Below, in pieces: positions 1-5,574 of a stretch of DNA of 9,874 nucleotides. Source of the DNA: an uncultured Collinsella sp. (GTDB lineage Bacteria > Actinomycetota > Coriobacteriia > Coriobacteriales > Coriobacteriaceae); the NCBI GenBank assembly GCA_900549655.1, contig UROZ01000074.1, positions 1-9,874 on the forward strand, in the 5' to 3' direction. The position numbers and the translations under genes were made by a program. Numbering within the stretch: the first letter of the stretch is position 1; each line of letters opens with the position of its first letter. The notes beneath the pieces are model-generated. The model saw only the letters and a program-made list of their open reading frames with translations, did not search any database and was not told the DNA's origin.

Positions 1-2
1 TT

Positions 3-899
3 CTGGGATATGGCGCGGCAGCAAGCTGTCTATCGGTATTGATTTACGCTCTCGTGAGCTTTCGTGCTGGGGGTGTGCTCAATGGATCGTCGACTAGAAG
101 ATTCCTTCATTCAGAATTGAAGCATGTGAGCAAATGGACGTACGCTTTAATCCTGGTAATTTATGCGTGCATGGTAGTATTGCAGCTTAATTCTTTCCCG
201 ATGTGGTTCTGTAGCCTCCGTGAGAACAGTTTCTTGGGCTTTTTCCCAGACCCGACGCTTCTGCTGTCGGCAGAGGATGTCCTTCTATTTGGTAATGCAG
301 AGGTTTTTCGCGGTCTGCTGTTCAACGTAGCCCCGTTGGCTCATGCATTGTTCTTTCCGTTCATCGCGGCTTGCATTGTGCCGCGCTTTGTCAGTTCGGG
401 CTTTATTGAGGAACCGTGGGGGTTGTCGGAGGCTCGGGGAGGGAAGCGTGTGTGCGCTATCGTTGCGCGAGTGGTGCTGTCTTCTTTTGCCCTTTTGGGC
501 GCGTTTATCCTGTCGAGTGTCGTTTTGTACTGTCTTAACTGCGTAATCGTTTTGGATGCTCAACAGTATTTCAACCTGCATGTATTTTGCTATCGACTTG
601 TTCTTGCTGCCGCTGCCTGCCTTGCATACGTGGTTTCTTGCGTAATCGTTGTTTCCTATTTTGGATCCGGCTTCGGTCCGATTGGCATGCTGCTGCTTGT
701 CAACGTCGTAGCGATCTACATACAGCTCGGGGCCATTTCCATGCTTCCGCTTCCGTCCTCGATGCTCATGTGGATTTGTGGCGTGACCCCGTTGGGGAAT
801 AGTCAAAGCATTTCGATTCTAATCGACTGCCTAATTAACGTAGCAAGCGTTTTTACCATTTGCTTTACCGTAGACCGATTGCGGTCGAGATTTCTTTGA
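3..899 (+). CDS. Multi-pass membrane protein, 5'-truncated, possibly an ABC-2-type permease
   Basis: I do not recognise this gene. The frame is open from the window edge, so the true start probably lies upstream. In-frame starts inside the window are TTG at 39, GTG at 54 and GTG at 75, the last preceded by a run of G. The product is strongly hydrophobic. Likely membrane segments lie at (numbering from the TTG) about residues 35-55, 95-115, 140-170, 183-207 and 212-235, with a last one near 258-278, and it ends in a basic tail (RLRSRFL). The opening residues before the TTG also look like a membrane helix. Six-helix topology without enzyme motifs suggests an ABC-2-type export permease or similar, but no family motif proves this. 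GC content is near 49%, clearly below the roughly 60-67% of later genes, which could mean horizontal acquisition. It stands alone and converges on the operon to its right. Confidence is high that it is coding, low on function. Confidence 0.6.
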   Translation: MGYGAAASCLSVLIYALVSFRAGGVLNGSSTRRFLHSELKHVSKWTYALILVIYACMVVLQLNSFPMWFCSLRENSFLGFFPDPTLLLSAEDVLLFGNAEVFRGLLFNVAPLAHALFFPFIAACIVPRFVSSGFIEEPWGLSEARGGKRVCAIVARVVLSSFALLGAFILSSVVLYCLNCVIVLDAQQYFNLHVFCYRLVLAAAACLAYVVSCVIVVSYFGSGFGPIGMLLLVNVVAIYIQLGAISMLPLPSSMLMWICGVTPLGNSQSISILIDCLINVASVFTICFTVDRLRSRFL

Positions 900-934
900 T
901 TGTTTGTGAGGGGTAATCATACCGAGCATACCAA

Positions 935-976
935 ATGCCGGGGGCGGGCACCGTGGCTGGTGTCTGCCCCCGGCAT
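935..976. terminator. Large GC-rich hairpin between convergent genes
   Basis: The arms 935-952 and 959-976 are 18 nt each around a 6-nt loop (GTGGCT). In + strand RNA they form 16 Watson-Crick pairs and 2 G-U pairs. In - strand RNA the two wobbles become A-C mismatches, so the fold is stronger for the + transcript. It lies 35 nt after the membrane-protein stop codon and 29 nt after the end of the convergent hydrolase gene. A probable shared transcription stop is the simplest reading. No clean U-tract follows on either side (TTGGTAT on -, GGAAGGTTT on +), so it may act as a 3' stabilising or Rho-assisted structure instead. Confidence 0.6.
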
Positions 977-1005
977 GGAAGGTTTAAGCCTGTGTGATTC
1001 GCGAG

Positions 1006-1815
1006 CTAGCGCGCCTGCTTTACCTTGGCCGCCGCCTCGACAAACGACTTCCACAGGTTAAAGTCGGTCTCGAGCGTCTTCCACGTGTACTCAGGGTGCC
1101 ATTGCACGCCCAGGCAGAACGGCTGGCCTTCGACCTCGATGCACTCAGGAACGCCGTCGGTTGCCTTGGCGACCAAGCGCGTGCTTTTACCCAGACAATC
1201 GACGCAGCAGTGGTGTGCGGAGTTGGTCTGGATAAGCTTGGCGCCACCAACCGCGCGGTCGAGCAACGAGCCCGGCACGACCTCGACGGGATGCACGGGG
1301 TCGTTGAGCACGTGGGTGTGGCGCCACTGCGTGCGGCCCTCGCGAGCGCCCAGGCTCGGCACGTCCATGCACAGGGTGCCGCCAGTGGCGACGTTGAGCA
1401 GCTGCGTGCCGCGGCAGGTGGTAAAGAGCGGCTTCTTGGCGCGAAGCACCTCGCCGACCAGCTTAAACTCAAAGCTATCGCGGATTTCGCAGCAGAGGGT
1501 GGGGTCGTAGGGTCGATCATCGCCCCAACGTTTGGGATTGACATCGGGGCCGCCGGGAATGGCGACGCCGTCGGCGATATCGACGTAATGACGGATGACC
1601 TCAATGTCCTCGGTGATGGACATCTGCAGCGGCAGGCCGCCAGCGGCAAGGATGGCATCGACAAAGACACTTGCGATTTCCTCGTTGGGGGAGAGCATCT
1701 CGGTTAAAAACGGCTCTGCCTCTTCCCAGCGCGGTGCGACGAGGATGAGTGGGCGGTCGGCGGGGGCGACGTCGACGTGCGGGGTGTATGACGATGAAGT
1801 GCGAGTTCCGATCAT
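1006..1815 (-). CDS. Peptidase C26 / gamma-glutamyl-gamma-aminobutyrate hydrolase family protein
   Basis: A 269-residue class I glutamine-amidotransferase-like hydrolase of the C26 family (PuuD, gamma-glutamyl hydrolases), close to the 250-260 residues usual for PuuD. Visible landmarks are the IPGGPDVNP loop (residues 86-94), the nucleophile elbow TTCRGTQLLNV with Cys134, the NSAHH motif (198-202), and the VQWHPE motif giving His240 and Glu242 of the triad. The family hydrolyses gamma-glutamyl amide bonds in the cytoplasm, for example gamma-Glu-GABA to glutamate plus GABA. The actual substrate cannot be read from sequence. It is the last gene of the ABC transporter operon, 51 bp after the ATPase gene, which suggests it processes what the transporter imports. 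The ATG at 1815 has only a weak ribosome binding site, in keeping with translation late in an operon. The first 20 residues are not conserved-looking, so a slightly later start is possible. Confidence 0.9.
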   Translation of the reverse strand: MIGTRTSSSYTPHVDVAPADRPLILVAPRWEEAEPFLTEMLSPNEEIASVFVDAILAAGGLPLQMSITEDIEVIRHYVDIADGVAIPGGPDVNPKRWGDDRPYDPTLCCEIRDSFEFKLVGEVLRAKKPLFTTCRGTQLLNVATGGTLCMDVPSLGAREGRTQWRHTHVLNDPVHPVEVVPGSLLDRAVGGAKLIQTNSAHHCCVDCLGKSTRLVAKATDGVPECIEVEGQPFCLGVQWHPEYTWKTLETDFNLWKSFVEAAAKVKQAR

Positions 1816-1866
1816 AGGTGTAACTTTCGAGTTTGGATGGGCATGGCTGGCGGGTGGGCGGTCTGG

Positions 1867-2631
1867 TTAGTGGCCCTTGATGGAGTTGAGGAAGTCCTGG
1901 GCGCGCTTGGTCTGGGGGTGGTCGAAGAACTCGTCGGGCGTGCCGGTTTCCACGATCTGGCCGTCGGCCATAAAGACGACGCGGTCGGCTACGCGGCGGG
2001 CAAAGTTCATCTCGTGCGTGATGACGATCATCGTCATGCCCTGCTGCGCCAAGCGCACCATGACCTCGAGCACCTCATTGATCATCTCGGGGTCAAGGGC
2101 GCTTGTGGGCTCGTCAAAGAGCATGGCCTTGGGCTGCATGGCGAGTGAACGGGCGATGGCCACGCGCTGCTGTTGGCCGCCCGAAAGCTGTGCGGGCACC
2201 TTATCGGCCTGCTCGGCAACGCCCACGCGGCCCAGCAGGTCCATAGCGCGCTCACGAGCTTCCTCCTTGGACACGCCCAGCACGTCGACCGGCCCCAGCA
2301 TGACGTTCTGCAGCACCGTCATATGTGCAAACAGGTTGAACTGTTGGAACACCATGCCCAGCTCGGCACGCATGCGGGCAAGGTCCTTGCCTTCTTGCGG
2401 CAGGGGCTCGCCCTCGATGAGAATCTCGCCTGAGTCGATGGTTTCCAGGCGGTTGATGGTGCGGCACATGGTCGACTTGCCCGAGCCCGAGGGGCCAATC
2501 ACCACGACGACCTCGCCGCGGTCGACCGAGAGATTGATGTCGTTGAGAACGTGCAGGTCGCCATAGTGCTTATCGACGTGCTTGAGCTCGATCAGCGGCT
2601 GATTGCCGGTGGTAGAGGTGCTCTGTGCCAT
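1867..2631 (-). CDS. Polar amino acid ABC transporter ATP-binding protein (GlnQ/GluA-like)
   Basis: A 254-residue ABC ATPase, full length for the GlnQ/GluA class of polar amino acid importers. All motifs are intact: Walker A GPSGSGKST (46-54), Q-loop FQQFN (95-99), signature LSGGQQQR (149-156), Walker B AMLFDE (169-174, catalytic Glu174), D-loop SALD (177-180) and switch His206. The sequence around the Q-loop (FNLFAHMTVLQNVMLGP) and the GTPDEFFDHP tail are typical of glutamate/glutamine transport ATPases. It would sit on the cytoplasmic face as a dimer bound to the EAA loops of the two permeases encoded just upstream. An AAGGAG ribosome binding site at 2641-2646, 9 nt before the ATG, supports the start. 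It lies 36 bp after the second permease gene. Confidence 0.95.
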   Translation of the reverse strand: MAQSTSTTGNQPLIELKHVDKHYGDLHVLNDINLSVDRGEVVVVIGPSGSGKSTMCRTINRLETIDSGEILIEGEPLPQEGKDLARMRAELGMVFQQFNLFAHMTVLQNVMLGPVDVLGVSKEEARERAMDLLGRVGVAEQADKVPAQLSGGQQQRVAIARSLAMQPKAMLFDEPTSALDPEMINEVLEVMVRLAQQGMTMIVITHEMNFARRVADRVVFMADGQIVETGTPDEFFDHPQTKRAQDFLNSIKGH

Positions 2632-2667
2632 GGTGCTCGGCTCCTTATGACTCGAAATGGTAAAGCG

Positions 2668-3501
2668 TTAGCGGATGATGGTCGCGCCGGTCTTGTGCGA
2701 AACGTAGACAGCAGCCTTGTTGATTGCGACGTTGATGAGGATATAGATGACCGCGATTACCAAGTAGACCGACACGAGAGCGTCGTAGTTGGTAATGAGC
2801 ACGCGGGCGTTTTGCATGAGGTCGGGGTAGCTCACCACGTAGGCGACGGTGGTGTCTTTGACTACGACCACGAGCTGCGAAATCAACGACGGAATGATAA
2901 ATCGAATAGCCTGCGGCAGCACGATTTTAAAGGTGATTTTAGCCTTGGAGAGACCGAGCGCCTGGGCCGCCTCGACCTGGCCGCGCGGTACGGCGTTGAC
3001 GCCGGCGCGGAAAATCTCAGCTAGCACGCCGGCTGCAGCGAGCGCGACGGGAAGCGTGAGCATCCAAAACGACGGCAGCGCGATCTTGTACTGGGGCAGC
3101 ACCAAAAAGAAGAAGTAGATGAACAACAGGCTTGGTACGCCGCGGAAGAAATCGGTGAGCACACGGCAGGCCAGCTGCAACGGCTTAATGTCGCTCGTGC
3201 GGCCGAGCATAAGGGCTAAGCCTAGCACCAGCGCGATGGCGCCAGCGGTGAGTGCGACTTTAACGGTGCCCTCAAAGCCGGCAAGCAAGAACTTCCAGGT
3301 AGTGAGGTGCGTAAAGAAATACCAATAGTGGACCGAAAGCTGACCGGTCACATAAAAGCGCTGCAACACGAGGACGACGAGCGCGGCGACGGCAACAAGC
3401 GAGATGGCGGTGCCGATGCGAATCTTGGCGCGCATCTTGGGGCCGGGAGCCTCGTAGAGCGCATCGCGCATGGTAAGTGCAGGGGAGGAATGCTTGCTCA
3501 T
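2668..3501 (-). CDS. Amino acid ABC transporter permease, GluD-like
   Basis: A 277-residue inner-membrane permease of the polar amino acid (His/Glu/Gln) uptake family. A cytoplasmic N-terminal stretch of about 28 residues precedes a first helix (29-47), followed by helices near 78-99, 122-137, 145-162, 205-223 and 243-262. The EAA loop that docks the ATPase is clear at about 162-198 (AEIFRAGVNAVPRGQVEAAQ and ALGLSKAKITFKIVLPQA), ending in the family's IVLPQA. The conserved FFRGVP motif (118-123) before it is also typical. The longer N-terminal extension compared with its partner permease resembles GluD versus GluC of corynebacterial glutamate uptake. The start codon overlaps the upstream permease stop in an ATGA, so the two are translationally coupled and probably form a heterodimeric pore. 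Confidence 0.93.
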   Translation of the reverse strand: MSKHSSPALTMRDALYEAPGPKMRAKIRIGTAISLVAVAALVVLVLQRFYVTGQLSVHYWYFFTHLTTWKFLLAGFEGTVKVALTAGAIALVLGLALMLGRTSDIKPLQLACRVLTDFFRGVPSLLFIYFFFLVLPQYKIALPSFWMLTLPVALAAAGVLAEIFRAGVNAVPRGQVEAAQALGLSKAKITFKIVLPQAIRFIIPSLISQLVVVVKDTTVAYVVSYPDLMQNARVLITNYDALVSVYLVIAVIYILINVAINKAAVYVSHKTGATIIR

Positions 3502-4157
3502 CGGAGGATCCTCACCTTCTTATCGATGTAGTTGCCAATGTGGCTCACCACAAAGGCCGTGCCCAGGTAGCCGAGCGCCGAGATAAAGAACGCGGCGACG
3601 CCACCGAGCGAGCGCGTGTTGATGTAGCTCACCACGCCGGTGAGCTCCTGCGGTTTAAGCGGCACCTGACTGCCCAAGGCGGTGGTGAGCATGACGGCGA
3701 TAAAGAGGTTGGTCATGGGCAGTACGCTCGAGCGTAGCGCCTGCGGAATCACGATCTTGGCGAGGATACGGCTGAAGCTCATGCCGAGAGAACGTGCTGC
3801 TTCCACCTGGCCGACGCCGACGGTGTTGATGCCGCTCATAAAGTTCTCGGAACCAAAGGCAGAACCCAAGAGCACCGTAGCGACGATAACGCAGGTGCGG
3901 TAGGGCAGGACGACCTTGAGCGGCGGCAGCGCGTAGACGACGATGATAAGCAGCGCGATGCCGGGGATGTTACGGAAGACCTGGACATACAGGTCGCCAA
4001 GGACGCGTAGCGGCTTGAGCGGCGACACGCGCATCACGGTGACGGCGACGGCCAGCACCATGGCGATGGCAAACGACTCAAGCGTCATGCCCCAGGTTGC
4101 TAGCAGCGCGTCGATATAGTTCTGGCCATAGAGCGACCAGAGTTCGGAGAGACTCAT
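3498..4157 (-). CDS. Amino acid ABC transporter permease, GluC-like
   Basis: A 219-residue permease, the usual length for the shorter subunit of a polar amino acid importer. Helices lie around 25-43, 60-78, 87-105, 143-161 and 185-205. The conserved QVFRNIPGIALL segment (59-70) and the EAA loop (about 106-141, with GQVEAARSLGMSFSRI and the IVIPQA close at 135-140) identify the family. It forms the membrane channel together with the following permease, whose gene it overlaps by 4 bp. An excellent ribosome binding site, GGAGGT at 4162-4167, lies 4 nt before the ATG. It follows the binding-protein gene by 138 bp, a gap that contains an attenuator-like hairpin, so it is probably expressed at a lower level than the binding protein. 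Confidence 0.93.
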   Translation of the reverse strand: MSLSELWSLYGQNYIDALLATWGMTLESFAIAMVLAVAVTVMRVSPLKPLRVLGDLYVQVFRNIPGIALLIIVVYALPPLKVVLPYRTCVIVATVLLGSAFGSENFMSGINTVGVGQVEAARSLGMSFSRILAKIVIPQALRSSVLPMTNLFIAVMLTTALGSQVPLKPQELTGVVSYINTRSLGGVAAFFISALGYLGTAFVVSHIGNYIDKKVRILR

Positions 4158-4181
4158 GCGGACCTCCCGCCGATAAGGAAA

Positions 4182-4207
4182 GGGGCTCCCGTGTGTACGG
4201 AAGCCCC
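4182..4207 (-). terminator. Intra-operon attenuator hairpin after the binding-protein gene
   Basis: On the - strand GGGGCTTCC (4207-4199) and GGGAGCCCC (4190-4182) pair over 9 bp, one of them a G-T wobble, around an 8-nt loop, followed by TTTCCTTAT. This resembles a weak intrinsic terminator. It lies 88 bp after the stop of the substrate-binding protein gene and 24 bp before the first permease start. A leaky stop or 3' stabilising stem at this spot is common in ABC importer operons and would give more binding protein than membrane subunits. A smaller stem (4241-4256, six pairs around ATCAT) lies just upstream in the transcript. Confidence 0.6.
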
Positions 4208-4295
4208 GACAACTCAGTGAGGAAACAGTTTACCGCAATAAAGCGCATCATGCGTTTCCGTATGGTTTCGTTGCGGCCGTTACTAGACTCGCTGC

Positions 4296-5291
4296 CTAGG
4301 CGCCGATCTCGGGCAGCTCGGGAACGTTGGTGTCGCCCGTACGGTCGCCGATGCAGATCTGCCACAGCTCGGTCCAGGTGCCATCGTCCTCGATCTTCTT
4401 AAGGAAGTCGTTGACAAAGGCGACGCCGTCGGAATCGAGCGGCAGGCCAATGCCATAGGGCTCCTTGCTGCCGAAGGGCTTGCCGGCGATCTTGTACTTA
4501 CCGGGCTCGCGGACCAGGGCGCTCTGCTGCATGTTGTTATCGATGACGTAGGCGTCAACGCGGCCCTGCTGGAGTGCCTGGCGGGCCTCCTCGTCGGTCT
4601 TGAACTCCTGCTGGCTGGCCTTGGGAGCGAGCTCCTCCAGGATGGCGGGGCCGTTGGAGCCGGACTGGACGGCGACGTTCTTGTCGGCCAGGTCGTCGAC
4701 GCTCTTGATGTCGTCGTTATCGGCGAGTACCAGGATGGCCTGCTGGGTGTAGTAGTAGGGGCCGGCAAAGGAGACAAGCTTCTTGCGCTCGTCAGTGATG
4801 GTGTAGGTGGCAAAGACGGCGTCGACCTGGCCGTTTTGCAGGACGGACTCGCGCGTGTCCGAGGTCACCTGGGTGATCTCGACCTTGTTCTCGCCCAGAA
4901 TGTAGTTGGACAGGAGCTGTGCGATACCGGCATCGAAGCCGCGGGTCTGACCGTCTTTCTCGTTGAGGAGGGAGAAGAGCGTAGAGGTCTGAACGCCGCC
5001 GATCTTAAAGACGCCGGCGTCCTTGACGGCCGTGGCCCAGGTGCTGGCGGCGATAGCATCGTCATCGGCCTTGGGGCCGTTGTCGACGAGCTTGTCGAAT
5101 GCCTTGGCATCGAGCGTGGTGGAAGCCTCGGTATCATTGGAGCCCTTGGAGGAGCCGGCGGCGGAACCCTTGTCGGCCTCGGCGCTGGTGTCGGAGCAGC
5201 CGGCAAGACCAAGGCCGGCGACGGTTGCGAAGGTGGCGGCAACGAAGCCGCGGCGGTCGAGAACGACCTGCTGGGAGAGGTTCTTGCTCAT
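4296..5291 (-). CDS. Amino acid ABC transporter substrate-binding lipoprotein (family 3, GluB-like)
   Basis: A 331-residue extracytoplasmic binding protein. A signal peptide ends in the lipobox LAGC with the acylated Cys32. It carries a twin arginine (LDRRGF, 11-16) before the hydrophobic stretch, so export could be through Tat. A low-complexity Ser/Asp/Glu linker (33-65) is followed by the bacterial family 3 solute-binding fold from about residue 92 to 320. Landmarks are GFDAGIAQLL (118-127), DTRESVLQNGQVDAVFATYT (144-163) with ITDERKK after it, FAGPYYYTQQAILV, and the second-lobe VAVQSGSNG. The ATYTITDERK segment and the following FAGPYY resemble glutamate/glutamine binding proteins, so an acidic or amide amino acid is the likely ligand; cystine or a gamma-glutamyl compound cannot be excluded. 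It is the first gene of the operon, with AAAGG at 5305-5301, nine bases before the ATG. Confidence 0.93.
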   Translation of the reverse strand: MSKNLSQQVVLDRRGFVAATFATVAGLGLAGCSDTSAEADKGSAAGSSKGSNDTEASTTLDAKAFDKLVDNGPKADDDAIAASTWATAVKDAGVFKIGGVQTSTLFSLLNEKDGQTRGFDAGIAQLLSNYILGENKVEITQVTSDTRESVLQNGQVDAVFATYTITDERKKLVSFAGPYYYTQQAILVLADNDDIKSVDDLADKNVAVQSGSNGPAILEELAPKASQQEFKTDEEARQALQQGRVDAYVIDNNMQQSALVREPGKYKIAGKPFGSKEPYGIGLPLDSDGVAFVNDFLKKIEDDGTWTELWQICIGDRTGDTNVPELPEIGA

Positions 5292-5334
5292 GGTAGAACA
5301 CCTTTCTCAATAAAATCCCTAGCGGTTGAGTAGA

Positions 5335-5364
5335 GTTATACCCTATCGCGCTCAAATGGGTCAA
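5335..5364 (-). promoter_or_regulatory. Promoter of the amino acid ABC operon
   Basis: On the - strand TTGACC (5364-5359) and TATAAC (5340-5335) are separated by 18 nt, a good sigma-70-type match. Transcription would begin near 5328, giving a leader of about 36 nt, too short for a riboswitch. Just upstream, ATAACTC (5371-5377) and GGGTTAT (5397-5403) form an imperfect dyad with 19 nt between the arms, a possible but unproven operator. Confidence 0.65.
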
Positions 5365-5406
5365 CACGAAATAACTCAGAAACATACTTACCTTATGGGT
5401 TATTCT

Positions 5407-5441
5407 ACCTACCAAAAAGGGACAGGTTTATTTTGGTAGGT
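5407..5441. repeat. Hairpin 1 with GGGACAGG loop core
   Basis: The 11-bp perfect arms 5407-5417 (ACCTACCAAAA) and 5431-5441 flank a 13-nt loop containing GGGACAGG (5419-5426). On the + strand the 3' arm is followed by TTTATC, so it looks terminator-like in that direction, yet no + strand gene precedes it. It lies about 43 bp upstream of the -35 of the ABC operon. Its loop core, and the spacing from that core to the closing GG-TTTT, match the second hairpin at 5531-5573, which suggests a shared repeat family rather than two unrelated terminators. Confidence 0.65.
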
Positions 5442-5530
5442 TTTATCTGGGCAAACGTCAGTTATTGCAGCTGAAATAGTGTTTCGCGGACGACATGATC
5501 GCTCACAGCGGTCGCTATAATGGCGGCAGC

Positions 5531-5573
5531 GAAAACCACCACAAAGGGGACAGGCACCTTTGTGGTGGTTTTC
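5531..5573 (-). terminator. Hairpin 2: probable terminator of the DXS-like gene, with GGGACAGG (CCTGTCCC) loop core
   Basis: The arms 5531-5546 and 5558-5573 are perfectly complementary over 16 bp around an 11-nt loop (GGGACAGGCAC on +). The stem starts 1 nt after the TAG stop of the DXS-like gene. A four-A and a four-T run lie inside the outer stem, so it can work as a bidirectional terminator, although no U-tract follows outside. The loop octamer GGGACAGG (5547-5554) is shared with hairpin 1, 128 bp away. From memory, CCTGTCCC-type hairpins recur between genes in Coriobacteria and other genomes, so this may be a dispersed repeat reused as a terminator. Confidence 0.7.
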
Positions 5574-5574
5574 T

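Noticed and set aside
994..1707. A 237-codon open frame on the + strand opposite the C26 hydrolase gene
   Set aside because: It is a mirror of the real gene's codon bias. The opposite strand encodes the complete catalytic triad, and this frame has no family features.
5292..5334. A riboswitch or T-box in the leader of the ABC operon
   Set aside because: The leader predicted from the promoter is only about 36 nt and has no notable fold.
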